Part shown: positions 40,112 to 48,925 of the stretch, in pieces
Layout of the letters: each line of letters opens with the position of its first letter
Numbering within the stretch: position 1 is the first letter of the stretch
NCBI RefSeq assembly: GCF_000204015.1
Contig: NZ_GL883078.1
Span: forward strand, 720,453 to 774,029
Length of the DNA: 53,577 nt
Source: Asticcacaulis biprosthecium C19
GTDB taxonomy: Bacteria > Pseudomonadota > Alphaproteobacteria > Caulobacterales > Caulobacteraceae
Direction: 5' to 3'
Notes under the pieces: model-generated
What the model was told of the DNA's origin: nothing
Databases searched by the model: none
Seen by the model: only the letters and a program-made list of their open reading frames with translations
Translations under genes and position numbers: made by a program

Positions 40112-41476
40112 TCAGGCCGCTTTCGACATGGCCGGCCGGTGGGTGCGCACGCAATTGCGCCCTGACGCCTTGGCGGCACACAGCGCGGTATCGGCCCGTT
40201 CCACCAGGTCCGCCAGGTTGGGCGTTTCGGTGTTCGACCAGTGGATACCGAAGCTCGCCGTCACCTGGCCGGGTTTTACCTGGTCTGATTGGCCGAAGTC
40301 GAAGTTTTCGATGCAATCACGGATCTTTTCGGCCACGCGCTGGGCGCCGCGGCGGTCGTTATCGGCGCAGACGACGATGAACTCTTCGCCACCCCAGCGC
40401 GCCACCATGTCGACGACACGGACATTGCGGCTAATCACGGTGGCGACGTCGGTCAGAACCCGGTCGCCATAGGTATGTCCGAAGGTGTCGTTCAGCTTCT
40501 TGAAGTGATCGATGTCGATCAGGATGACGGCCAGGGCGACCGGCCCGCGTCTATGCTCCACCACGCCATCGAAGCGTTCGATCAGGCCGCGACGGTTGAG
40601 GATTCCGGTCAGATGGTCGCGGCGCGCCGCCTCCTGGGCTTCGCTCAGGGTCAGGGCGGCCAGCACACGACGCTCATGGTCCGCCCGGCGCAGATTGCTG
40701 ATGCGGTAACCCAGATAAAGGACGATCATGATCACCCAGATCCCCAGCACCAGCGAATAGAACTGCGCCTCGCTGAGGATGGCTGTGCGGATTTCGATAT
40801 CGCGGACCTCGAACTCATGGTGGCCCAGCGGCGCTTCCGTGCCGGTCTCGATGATCAGCGAGGTGATATTATCAAAGGTCACGCGGCCGAATTCCGGCGC
40901 CAGCTTGTGCTTGCGCATCCACCAGTCGGCGACGCCGAAATCGGCGGCGACGAACTCGGTCCTTTGCAGCACCCCCGGCGTGGTATCGGCCTCGACACGC
41001 AGATATTTCGGCGACTCGTCGTCGGCGCGGACACTATAGCGCGCATCGAAATTCTTCATGTGCAGGCGGAACGAGGTCGACCCGCCGCGGTACATCATGG
41101 TGATGGCAACCGAACGCATATTGCTGAGGTTCAGCCCATGGCTGCCCTTGTTGGCATCGGTGAACAGCTCATAGCCGCAATAGGGATAAGGATGGCCGGC
41201 GCGCAGCTCGCAGTCCCAGGTCAGGGACGCCGTGGCATTGATCGTCGACTTGCCGCCGGCATCGCTGTCGACGAACAGGACGCGGCCGCTCTGGGCCGTG
41301 CTGGCTGGCGTGAAGTGCAGGGTGCGGTCGAGCAGCTTGTCCTTGCCGATCACGGCGGCGGCGGTCAGCAACAGAAGGGCCAGCAGCGCCAGTTCGAACT
41401 TGGCGTGGGCCAGCAGGCCCAGGCCCGGCACCGTGAAACGTTTTCTCTTGTGCAAGCCCTCAGTACGCAAGGCCAT
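40112..41476 (-). CDS. Membrane-anchored diguanylate cyclase (GGDEF)
   Basis: A 454-residue protein that should make cyclic di-GMP. A first membrane helix is at about 28-45. A periplasmic domain (50-240) has a carbohydrate-binding-like beta composition with WDCELRAGHPYPYCGYELF, including two cysteines. A second helix is at about 245-265. The GGDEF domain (about 290-440) carries RDHLTGILNRRGL, the metal site VILIDIDHFKKLNDTFGH and the active-site loop RWGGEEF. The RxxD inhibitory site is not evident before the loop. In this lineage c-di-GMP controls the switch between swarmer and sessile life, matching the flagellar genes in the window, though not adjacent to them. Confidence 0.93.
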   Translation of the reverse strand: MALRTEGLHKRKRFTVPGLGLLAHAKFELALLALLLLTAAAVIGKDKLLDRTLHFTPASTAQSGRVLFVDSDAGGKSTINATASLTWDCELRAGHPYPYCGYELFTDANKGSHGLNLSNMRSVAITMMYRGGSTSFRLHMKNFDARYSVRADDESPKYLRVEADTTPGVLQRTEFVAADFGVADWWMRKHKLAPEFGRVTFDNITSLIIETGTEAPLGHHEFEVRDIEIRTAILSEAQFYSLVLGIWVIMIVLYLGYRISNLRRADHERRVLAALTLSEAQEAARRDHLTGILNRRGLIERFDGVVEHRRGPVALAVILIDIDHFKKLNDTFGHTYGDRVLTDVATVISRNVRVVDMVARWGGEEFIVVCADNDRRGAQRVAEKIRDCIENFDFGQSDQVKPGQVTASFGIHWSNTETPNLADLVERADTALCAAKASGRNCVRTHRPAMSKAA

Positions 41477-41561
41477 ACCCTAACTCAGGTTTTAACTCTG
41501 AGAGGAAGGATGCCGGTGAAAGCTGAGAAAGCCATGAAGGCTTAGAGTTAACGTAACGCAA

Positions 41562-42041
41562 TTATGTCAGTTCAACCCGTGAGGGGTCGAAACCGACCAC
41601 CTCGCGAATAACGATCATAGTGCGGAAGTTGCGTACGCCGCGTTCCGACGACAGCTCGCTTTGGCTGAAGTCCTCGTAGGCCGCCATGGTCGGAACGGCC
41701 ACCGTCAGCAGGAAATCGGTTTCACCCGTCACATCCCAGCACCCGAGCACCGCCTTCGCCGCGGTCATGGCGCGCTTAAACGCATCGGTGATCGCCTTCT
41801 CCTGGCTGCGCATGGTGACCAGGACGTGGATCAGGATATGCGGCGCGATCCGTGCCGGGTCGACAATGGCGATATCGCGCACGATCACACCATCGGCGCG
41901 CAACCGCCGCAAACGCCGCAGGACCGCTGATTCGGAAAGCCCCACCGCCTCCGCCGTTACCCGCGCCGGCTCCAGGTTGTTGCGCCGTGCGCGTTCCAGG
42001 ATCCGGTAATCGAAATCGTCCAGCGCGACTAAATCCGTCAT
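41562..42041 (-). CDS. Lrp/AsnC-family regulator, divergent from an exporter
   Basis: A 159-residue regulator from the ATG at 42041. The HTH (about 5-55) has LDDFDYRILERARRNNLEPARVTAEAVGLSESAVLRRLRRL and the RAM domain follows with CWDVTGETDFLLTVAVPTMAAYEDF. It diverges from the EamA-type exporter with a 73-bp gap, a common layout for amino-acid exporter control. It likely senses the amino acid that the transporter expels. It is 85 bp upstream of the GGDEF gene on the same strand. Confidence 0.9.
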   Translation of the reverse strand: MTDLVALDDFDYRILERARRNNLEPARVTAEAVGLSESAVLRRLRRLRADGVIVRDIAIVDPARIAPHILIHVLVTMRSQEKAITDAFKRAMTAAKAVLGCWDVTGETDFLLTVAVPTMAAYEDFSQSELSSERGVRNFRTMIVIREVVGFDPSRVELT

Positions 42042-42114
42042 TTTGGCTCTCTTTATGATAATTTCAGGCGCAGATGTGACGGAAATCGCCGGGAAACGCA
42101 AATGCGAAAGCGCT

Positions 42115-43038
42115 ATGTTGCGGCGCATGATGACCCGTTTCCTGACCTCCCCCCGCCTCAAGGTGCAGTTCGCTGGGGCCTTGCCCTATCTGGCCCTGCT
42201 GGCCGGCATGATTGCGCTTGCCTGTGGCACAGCCTTCGCTAAGACCCTGTTCCCGGTGCTGGGCGCCGAAGGCACCTCGGCGATGCGCGTCGGCCTGGCG
42301 GCGATCCTGCTGCTGGCGATCTGGCGGCCATGGCGATTCCGCTTCAGCCGCCGCGACCTGACCGCCATGGTGCTGTACGGTGTGGTCACCGGCGGCATGA
42401 ACCTGATGTTCTACCTGTCGCTGAAGACCATTCCCCTGGGCCTGGCCCTGGCCATCGAATTTACCGGCCCCCTGACCCTGGCCATGCTGCATGCACGCCG
42501 GCCGATCCATTTCGTCTGGATCGGCTGCGCGGTGGCCGGGCTGCTGTTGCTGTTGCCGATCGGCCGCGGCGCGATCCAGCTCGACCCTGTGGGCGTGCTG
42601 TTGGCGGGTCTCGCCGGGGTGTGCTGGGCTTTGTACATCGTCTTCGGCAAGCGCATGGCGCACCTGCCGGCAGGACCATCTGTAGCCATCGGCATGACGA
42701 CGGCGGCGCTGGTCATCCTGCCGTTCGGCGTGGCGCGCGCCGGGCTGGAGTTGTTCAATCCGGCCCTGCTTCTGGCCGGTCTGGCGGTAGCGGTGTTTTC
42801 CAGCGCCCTACCCTATTCTCTGGAAATGATCGCCCTGCGAAAGCTGCCGGAGCGGACCTTCGGCGTGCTGACCAGCGCAGAGCCGGCGGTCGGCGCCCTG
42901 GCCGGACTGATGTTCCTGAGTGAACAGTTGAGCCTGTTGCAGTGGCTGGCCATCGCCGCCATCGTGGTCGCGGCCTCGGGTTCGATCGCGACAACGGGCC
43001 ATGACAAGACGGCCGCCGCACCCGTTCCGGCGGAATAG
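42115..43038 (+). CDS. EamA/RhtA-type DMT-superfamily exporter
   Basis: A 307-residue inner-membrane protein with ten predicted helices in two EamA repeats. Segments such as GALPYLALLAGMIALACGTAFAKTLFP, EGTSAMRVGLAAILLLAIWRPW and VVTGGMNLMFYLSLKTIPLGLALAIEFTGPL resemble RhtA, the threonine/homoserine exporter. The second half ends with RTFGVLTSAEPAVGALAGLMFLSEQLS. The start is uncertain: ATGs at 42115, 42127 and 42130 are close together and lack a good ribosome binding site. Control by the divergent AsnC protein is probable. The substrate is inferred as amino acids. Its 3' end meets the broken alkD-like gene. Confidence 0.88.
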   Translation: MLRRMMTRFLTSPRLKVQFAGALPYLALLAGMIALACGTAFAKTLFPVLGAEGTSAMRVGLAAILLLAIWRPWRFRFSRRDLTAMVLYGVVTGGMNLMFYLSLKTIPLGLALAIEFTGPLTLAMLHARRPIHFVWIGCAVAGLLLLLPIGRGAIQLDPVGVLLAGLAGVCWALYIVFGKRMAHLPAGPSVAIGMTTAALVILPFGVARAGLELFNPALLLAGLAVAVFSSALPYSLEMIALRKLPERTFGVLTSAEPAVGALAGLMFLSEQLSLLQWLAIAAIVVAASGSIATTGHDKTAAAPVPAE

Positions 43039-43040
43039 GC

Positions 43041-43630
43041 TTCCGTCTTCGCGGGTCCACGACGCCACAGCCTTCTGGACGTAGACGTCGGGATCGCCCG
43101 CCAGCACATCGGCAACCCGAAAGGTCCAGTCCGTCTCCTTGCGGCGTAGGAAGGCCCAGGTCGCCACGATCGCCGTGCGCCGGCGGTGCGGGTCGGGTCG
43201 GGTCGGGTCGGGTCGGGTCGGGCGATTGTGCCAGTTCGATCAAAAGAACACGGTCGCGGCCAAGCATATATTCCCCGATCACCCACGGTGCCGCGCGATC
43301 GACCAGGTCCCAGTTGTAGATGCGGTCGTGGCGGCGCGGATAGAGATCGAACAGGGCATGGCGCTGATCGTCGGTCAGCTTTTTGCGCGCCTGGACATCC
43401 ATCACCGCCACGGCGGCCATGCGCACCTCGTAGCGCGGATCGTCGAGCACGGTCTCGACCTGGTCCAGCGTCAGAGATGCAAACCGTTTGGCCACCGGAA
43501 AGATCGACCCGATCGACACGCCCATGATCTGTGTTTTTGGATCATTGCCGGCAAAGAAACGCGCCACCTGGGGGATGGCGGCCGGATCGGCCATGGCTTC
43601 CAGTTGGGCGATAAGTTCGGCAGCCGTCAT
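43041..43630 (-). pseudogene. Broken AlkD-like DNA alkylation repair gene
   Basis: From the ATG at 43630 the frame encodes an AlkD-type HEAT-repeat DNA glycosylase: MTAAELIAQLEAMADP, then FPVAKRFASLTLDQVETVL, YEVRMAAVAVMDVQARKK and RRHDRIYNWDLVDRAAPWVIGEY. After LIELAQS comes a CGACC repeat with six copies. Beyond it the family sequence continues in another frame as RRRTAIVATWAFLRRKETDWTFRVADVLAGDPDVYVQKAVASWTRE. One copy would give a seamless LAQSPDPHRRRTAIVATW, as would four or seven with small insertions. Family likeness ends near 43044, at the eamA stop, so about 45 C-terminal residues are also missing. Two lesions argue for a pseudogene. Confidence 0.75.
43191..43220. repeat. Six-copy GGTCG pentanucleotide tract within the alkD-like gene
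   Basis: Six perfect GGTCG units (CGACC on the coding strand) interrupt the alkD-like frame. The reading frame is restored only when the copy number is 1, 4 or 7. This is the structure of a slipped-strand contingency tract. Confidence 0.9.
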
Positions 43631-43878
43631 GGGGCAAATCTCATGCCAGCATAGTCGCTCAGTCGGGGCAGGGCTCAACTCGCGCCTCACGATAAATTTT
43701 CAGAACACCCGTTGAAATACTCAACCTGTCGGGATATGAAGATGGGCGGGGCTAGGCAGGATATTGCCGCCCCGACTTCCTGTTTTCCAGCGTATCGGCC
43801 GCATCGGGCATGGCCCCGTCGCGTCTGCGTTTTCACGGCCACCCGCAGTATTTTTTCGACATTCAGGAGCGACAGATC

Positions 43879-45426
43879 ATGGGCTACAAAGAGGATTTCA
43901 ACAACGACAAGGGCTGGTCGGCGGTCGATGTGAGCACGCGGCTGAACAGCAGCGGCGGCAAGACCTTCTTCAAATTCCTGAAGCAGAACGGTGTCGACAC
44001 CGTCATCCGCTACTATGCGAGCTCGGCCCGGCCCAAGACCCTTACGCCGGAAGAGGCCATCGCTCTGTCGGACGAAGGCTTCGCCATCCTGCCCGTCTTC
44101 CAGGACAGCAGCCGCGATATCAGCAATTTCTCGGCCGCCATCGGCAAGAAGAATGCCCAGAGCGCCATGGCCTTCGCGAAATCGGTCGGCCAGCCCGCCG
44201 GCAAGGGCAGCACCATCATTTTCGCCGTGGACGAAGACTATTCTGCCGCCCAGATCGACGGCCCGATCCTGAACCATTTCAAGGCCATCAAGGCCACTGT
44301 GGGCGACGCCTTCCGCATCGGCGCCTATGGCAGTGGCGCGGTTCTGTCCAAGCTGCTGGCCGAAGGGGTGATCGAGGTTCCGTGGATTTCGATGTCGCGC
44401 CTGTTCCTAGGCACCGAATCCTTCTTCTACGGCAACAAATGGGCGCTGCGCCAGGTCCCTCCGGAGCACAGGGAGCCCACCAGCCGCATCGGCTATGACC
44501 GCAGCGTCGTCCGTATCGATCGCGCCAAGCTGGGCGCCTTCCAGGTCGGCGCCGATGGCAAGGGCATGGTAGCATGGGACGAGATGGAGGACGCGACCGT
44601 CACCCCGCCGCCCGTCGTGCCCCCTGTGCCGCCTGTGGCCGCCGACCTGATCGTAACGACCGATGGCCTGCGTCTGCGTCCGGCGCCGGATCAGGCCGCC
44701 ATCCGCAGTCTGACCATAGGCGAACGTCTGACCGACCTGGGGCCGTCGTCCGTTCCCGGTTGGCAAAAGGTGCGATCGGGCAATGTCCAGGGCGTAAGTT
44801 TCGGCAAGTACCTGCGCAAGCCCGGGCGCCCCGAGGTCGAGGCGTTGCTGCGCGTGGCCATCGACGAATGGCTGCGCTTCGAACGCGGCACGGGCAATGA
44901 ACGGGCGGACCCGTACTGCGGTTATGTCCGGGAGATGTGGGCGGCGATCGGCGAGCCGTTCGACGGCCGTAGCCGCTACCCCAACGGCGAAGAGGTGCCG
45001 TGGTCGGCAGCCTTTATATCCTGGGTGGTGCGGCGGGCCGGTCCGGCCTATGCCCAGTTCCGTTTTGCCGCCAGCCATTCGGTCTTCGTCAACAACGCCA
45101 TCAAGGCGCGGGTCACCGACCGCAAGGACAAGCCGTTCTGGGGCTATCGCATCACCGAGGCCAAACCCGAACTGGGTGACATCATCCAGCGCAATCGCGG
45201 CGGCAACACCTACAGCTTCTCCTACGCCGAAAACCATGCCGAATATGCCAGCCATTCCGATATCGTCGTCGAGGTCACCCCGGACGTGGTGCGCGTTATC
45301 GGCGGTAATGTCGGCGATACAGTCGGCCTGGGCGCCGGCCTGCAGGAATACGATCTGACGCCGGACGGTCACCTGAAAACGGGCCAGAAGGTGATCGCCG
45401 TGCTGAAGAACCGGGCGGGGCTGTAG
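43879..45426 (+). CDS. Three-domain DUF1906 / SH3-like / DUF2272 protein
   Basis: A 515-residue protein; the ATG at 43879 follows AGGAG. Residues about 5-215 form a DUF1906 (glycoside-hydrolase-like, Rv2525c-type) domain, with GWSAVDVSTRLNSSGGKTFFKFLKQNGVDTVIRYYAS and IIFAVDEDYSAAQI. A Pro-rich linker (PPPVVPPVPPV) leads to an SH3-like domain (about 255-320, LIVTTDGLRLRPAPDQAAIRSLTIGERL). The rest is DUF2272 (325-515), with VPWSAAFISWVVRRAG, a His in AASHSVF and SHSDIVVEV. Fold memory places DUF2272 near NlpC/P60-like hydrolases. No signal peptide is seen. The design resembles endolysins: two enzyme domains joined by a wall-binding SH3. Function as a cell-wall enzyme is inference. Confidence 0.8.
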   Translation: MGYKEDFNNDKGWSAVDVSTRLNSSGGKTFFKFLKQNGVDTVIRYYASSARPKTLTPEEAIALSDEGFAILPVFQDSSRDISNFSAAIGKKNAQSAMAFAKSVGQPAGKGSTIIFAVDEDYSAAQIDGPILNHFKAIKATVGDAFRIGAYGSGAVLSKLLAEGVIEVPWISMSRLFLGTESFFYGNKWALRQVPPEHREPTSRIGYDRSVVRIDRAKLGAFQVGADGKGMVAWDEMEDATVTPPPVVPPVPPVAADLIVTTDGLRLRPAPDQAAIRSLTIGERLTDLGPSSVPGWQKVRSGNVQGVSFGKYLRKPGRPEVEALLRVAIDEWLRFERGTGNERADPYCGYVREMWAAIGEPFDGRSRYPNGEEVPWSAAFISWVVRRAGPAYAQFRFAASHSVFVNNAIKARVTDRKDKPFWGYRITEAKPELGDIIQRNRGGNTYSFSYAENHAEYASHSDIVVEVTPDVVRVIGGNVGDTVGLGAGLQEYDLTPDGHLKTGQKVIAVLKNRAGL

Positions 45427-45452
45427 GCACCGGCTTTGGGACGGGTCGCCGG

Positions 45453-46976
45453 TCAGGCTTTGAGTGCAGCCGCAAAGCCGTCCGGCGAGACCGGACCAGA
45501 GGCCATGGCGGCACGGTGGAAGGCCTTGATGTCGAAGCCGGGGATTTTCCGCGCCGCCGCACGCCGTTCCAGGAAGCTCAGGGCCGAAAGCCCTTGGGCC
45601 GCATTGGCGCCAGGCGCCAGGCACATCCGGTCGATGTCCTCATCGATGGTGATGAAGTAGATCGGCCCGCCCTGCAGCCGGTTGAGGTTACGCACCGCCT
45701 CCTCACGCGACCAGTCTTCGGTATGCAGCCCGATATCGGCAACGATGCGCGCCGTGCGGAAGGCCTGCCATTGCAGGAAACCGATACGCGCCTCCGGCCA
45801 CAGATCCAGCGCGCTGATTTCGGCGGCGACGGTTTCGGCATAGACCGGCCAGCCCTCTCCCCAGGCACTGCCGCCATAACGCGCCTGCAGCGCTGAGGCC
45901 GGTGTGGTGCGCACCGCCGCCGGCAGCATGTGGCCGGGATAGAGTTCGTGGTGCACGACGCTGGGCAGGGTCCAGACCGGACGGTCGCGGGTGCGGCGCT
46001 GGTCGATGATGTAGCTGGTGCCGCTGCGTTTGCCCTGGACCCCGGCCAGTTCTTCGGCCGCCGTCATGCGCTCGACCTGCGACGGCGGGATGTCGACCAG
46101 GTCGAACGCCACCGACAGGCGCTCCAGGACGTCGTCCAGCATCCGGTTCATGTCGGCGACCATCTTGGTGCGGCCGGTATCGGACTGCGGATAGAGGTAG
46201 CGTGGGTCGCGGGCAAAACGCTGCAACCGTTCGTGCGCCGGGCCGGATGTCAGGCCTTGAGCCTTCAGCAGGTCGTCAAGTTCGTCCCAGATGGCAACCA
46301 GCCTCTGGCGCGCCAGCTTCATCGCCGCCTTGGGATCGACCGGGCTCGACAGGGCCAGGCCCAGTTGCGCAGCATAGTAGTCCCGTCCTTGCGGCAGACG
46401 CCCGACGCCCGGCCGGTCGCCGGCAACGGCCAGTTGCGCCGTCAGGGCGACGATCTGGCTTTCCAGCGCGGCCTGGACCTGGCTACCAGACTCGCTTTGG
46501 GCGGCTTTGAACTGCGCCGTTTCGACGGCTGTCAGGGCGCGTCGCAGCAGAAAGTCGGGTTGAAGGAGGCCGTTGGCGGTGTCGGCGGCAATGCGCGCCG
46601 TCTCGAAGTCGATCTCGGCGGCCTGGGCCTTGCCGGCAGCGACCTGGGTGTGCTGACCCGAGCGGTAGGTGACCGGGTAGACGCTGTTGCCGTCGCCATA
46701 GGCGAAGTCGGTCAGGCCGGCTTCGCTGCGCGCGCCGTGGATGACGCTGGCCAGGACGATGGCGCTTTCACCGCCAGGGTTTTGCGCCAACGCGGCTTCC
46801 AGCGCGGTCAAGCGTGCCTTGGCGGCCTTGCGCCGTTCCTGGACGGCGTCGAAGCTGGCCGACCCGGTGGGGTCTTTCGCCAGGCTATCAAGTGGCGGGA
46901 TGGCGCCCATCGCTGTTCCCGCTACGGCCAGGGCGGAGGCTCCGGCCAGGAAGCTTCTGCGGTCAAATCCGTGCAT
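45453..46976 (-). CDS. DUF885 family exported hydrolase
   Basis: A 507-residue protein of the DUF885 family, thought to be zinc metallopeptidase-like. The leader DRRSFLAGASALAVAGTAMG is a twin-arginine signal. The metal-site segment VVHHELYPGHM (about 344-354) gives the HExxxGH-type motif, and SAWGEGWPVYAETVAAEIS supplies the downstream Glu. RTARIVADIGLHTEDWSREEAV and the C-terminal FIT region are typical of the family. The expected place is the periplasm. It converges on the DUF1906 gene with a 26-bp gap. Substrate unknown. Confidence 0.88.
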   Translation of the reverse strand: MHGFDRRSFLAGASALAVAGTAMGAIPPLDSLAKDPTGSASFDAVQERRKAAKARLTALEAALAQNPGGESAIVLASVIHGARSEAGLTDFAYGDGNSVYPVTYRSGQHTQVAAGKAQAAEIDFETARIAADTANGLLQPDFLLRRALTAVETAQFKAAQSESGSQVQAALESQIVALTAQLAVAGDRPGVGRLPQGRDYYAAQLGLALSSPVDPKAAMKLARQRLVAIWDELDDLLKAQGLTSGPAHERLQRFARDPRYLYPQSDTGRTKMVADMNRMLDDVLERLSVAFDLVDIPPSQVERMTAAEELAGVQGKRSGTSYIIDQRRTRDRPVWTLPSVVHHELYPGHMLPAAVRTTPASALQARYGGSAWGEGWPVYAETVAAEISALDLWPEARIGFLQWQAFRTARIVADIGLHTEDWSREEAVRNLNRLQGGPIYFITIDEDIDRMCLAPGANAAQGLSALSFLERRAAARKIPGFDIKAFHRAAMASGPVSPDGFAAALKA

Positions 46977-47017
46977 GAGTCGTTTCCCGATGTTTGCCGT
47001 CTTCTACACGGTTGCGG

Positions 47018-47779
47018 TCAAACTGTCGCCGTCAGGCCGCCATCGACATACAGGATCTGGCCATTGACGAAGTCCGACGCCGAGGACGCCAGAAAAACGG
47101 CGGCGCCGTGCAGGTCCTCCATCTTGCCCCACCGCCTGGCCGGCGTGCGCTTGCGCAGCCAGTCGTCGAACACCGGGTCTTCGTACAGCGCCTTGTTCAG
47201 CGGCGTGGCGTAATAACCCGGACCGATGGCGTTGATCTGCAGGCCGTGTTTGGCCCAGTCAGCGCACATGCCCTTGGTCAGGTTCAGAACCGCCCCCTTG
47301 GAGGCCGTGTAGGGCGCGATGGTCTGGCGGGCCAGCAGCGCGTTCACGCTGGCGATGTTGATGATCTTGCCGTGTCCGCGTTCGATCATGTGCCGCGCCA
47401 CCGCCTGGCTGACATAGAAGACGCTGTCGAGATTGGCGCGCATCACCTCGTGCCAGGTCTCGACCGGAAAATCCTCCAGTGGGCGGCGGCGCTGGATGCC
47501 GGCATTGTTGACCAGGATGTCGATGGCGGTGCCGTGGCTTTCTAGGTGATCGATGGCGGCCTTCACAGCATCAGCGTCGGTGACATCGAAGGCCGACAGG
47601 ACGACATCGGCGCCGTGACCACGCAGGGTCGCTGCGGCGGCCTCCAGACGCGCTTCGGCGCGGCCGTTGAGCACGACCTGCGCCCCGGCCTTGGCCAGGG
47701 CTGTGGCGATGGCCAGGCCGATCCCCTGACCCGAACCGGTGACCAGGGCCGTGCGGCCGGAAAGATCGAACAATCCCAT
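47018..47779 (-). CDS. SDR oxidoreductase, gluconate 5-dehydrogenase-like
   Basis: A 253-residue short-chain dehydrogenase. The start at 47779 has GGAG 6 nt upstream; the ATG at 47785 touches the site and is unlikely. The cofactor motif TGSGQGIG, the NNAG segment, the catalytic Ser in INIASVNALLA and the YTASKGA Tyr/Lys pair are all intact. NADP preference is suggested by the Arg in LNGRAEARL. MGLFDLSGRTALVTGSGQGIGLAIA and PGYYATPLNKAL are close to gluconate 5-dehydrogenases, which interconvert gluconate and 5-ketogluconate. The substrate is inferred from likeness. Gap of 41 bp to the DUF885 gene, same strand. Confidence 0.9.
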   Translation of the reverse strand: MGLFDLSGRTALVTGSGQGIGLAIATALAKAGAQVVLNGRAEARLEAAAATLRGHGADVVLSAFDVTDADAVKAAIDHLESHGTAIDILVNNAGIQRRRPLEDFPVETWHEVMRANLDSVFYVSQAVARHMIERGHGKIINIASVNALLARQTIAPYTASKGAVLNLTKGMCADWAKHGLQINAIGPGYYATPLNKALYEDPVFDDWLRKRTPARRWGKMEDLHGAAVFLASSASDFVNGQILYVDGGLTATV

Positions 47780-47848
47780 ATGCATCTCCTCACGCTTTTT
47801 CGTGCAAGCCTACCCGATTCGTCGCACGATGCCGCACAAGGATGCGGT

Positions 47849-48337
47849 CTATTCCGACGCCGCCAGCGCCGCCCTTTGACGCCGGGAATCGTGCCGGGCC
47901 TGGCGGGCGGCGATCGTGCCGATCAGCAGGGCCAGGAGACCCAACCAACCCAGAGCAGTCAGCAGGGCAATATAAACGGGGTTGCTCAGGCCCAGACCCA
48001 GCAGCATCGCGACGTGAAGACCGATCGTGACCGCCTGGCACAGTATGGCCCACTTCGGCCAGGCATGGGGCGATTTCCAGGCGACCACGCATAGCCCCTG
48101 CAGGATAAGGGTGTCGGTAACCAGCATGTACATGGCGACATAGTTGCTGGCGACGTATTTCGGGATGTAGGGGGCGGCGCTGCTCAGGGAGATCATGCCG
48201 AAACCGAGGCTCAGGGCGTAGGCAGCCATGTAGATGAGGGCGCCGAAACGTTCGCGCCAGCTTCCGGCAATCAGGGCGTAGACGCAAACGACCAGCAGGG
48301 CCGCGGCGCTTAGCTGAGTTATCCAGGATTGCAACAT
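47849..48337 (-). CDS. Small integral membrane protein, unknown
   Basis: A 162-residue protein with four to five membrane segments (about 8-26, 32-55, 66-88, 98-115, 120-142) and a basic C-terminal tail (ARQARHDSRRQRAALAASE). No named domain is recognised. Gap of 69 bp to the SDR gene on the same strand, so co-transcription is possible. Confidence 0.65.
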   Translation of the reverse strand: MLQSWITQLSAAALLVVCVYALIAGSWRERFGALIYMAAYALSLGFGMISLSSAAPYIPKYVASNYVAMYMLVTDTLILQGLCVVAWKSPHAWPKWAILCQAVTIGLHVAMLLGLGLSNPVYIALLTALGWLGLLALLIGTIAARQARHDSRRQRAALAASE

Positions 48338-48424
48338 ACCGGTCCGTCCCCTGCTTCCCGACGATTCGTCGCAGGCCGATAAAACAGGGAAAGGACCGGG
48401 ATAGCAAGTCGAACGCCGTTACTT

Positions 48425-48808
48425 TCAGCTATCTGCCGTTCCGGAGACGGCGTCACGTCGCGCATGGGTCACACCGCCGTCACCGCCGCCGCCTTCGGGT
48501 CCCTTATCAGGGTCATAGGGCGGGACATGCGCAGCCGGTTCCAGGCGGAATTGCTTCTGGATCCGGGTCAACTCCCGATGGGCGTCGGCCATGTGCGCCT
48601 GGGCGTCCTGCAAGGCCTGCATCGCCTTTATGGTGCTGTCATTGACCTTCGTGCCCACCAGGGTCGAGATGCGGAGCGTACGGCGCGAGGTGATGCAGTT
48701 TTCGAGCAGGGTCGCGGCCTCCGTCAGGGCGCTGTCGATCGCCTCCTCGGCAATGTGAAGCTGGCTCGTCACCGATCTGGCGACGCTGACTCGAGTCTCT
48801 CTGGACAT
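48425..48808 (-). CDS. Small helical protein, unknown
   Basis: A 127-residue protein with AAGGA 7 nt before the ATG. Residues 1-92 are almost wholly helical, with an Ala/Glu-rich first part and a KAMQALQDAQAHMADAHRELTRIQKQF stretch that could be a coiled coil. The tail (93-127) is Pro/Gly/Asp-rich. It resembles short helical proteins found in Caulobacterales, but I cannot name the family. Transcribed alone. Confidence 0.6.
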   Translation of the reverse strand: MSRETRVSVARSVTSQLHIAEEAIDSALTEAATLLENCITSRRTLRISTLVGTKVNDSTIKAMQALQDAQAHMADAHRELTRIQKQFRLEPAAHVPPYDPDKGPEGGGGDGGVTHARRDAVSGTADS

Positions 48809-48925
48809 ACGGTATTCCTTATGGCTTTACACAAAAGTCCCGGAAACGCTGGACCGTACGCCAAGTGTTGCCAGCAAAGTAATTGCAAACCGTGAAATTA
48901 CACCCCTAACGTGATTTTAACCACA

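Noticed and set aside
43191-43220. GGTCG tract as a CRISPR or origin-type iteron array
   Set aside because: The 5-bp units have no spacers and lie inside a coding sequence. No CRISPR array or iterons were seen anywhere in the window.
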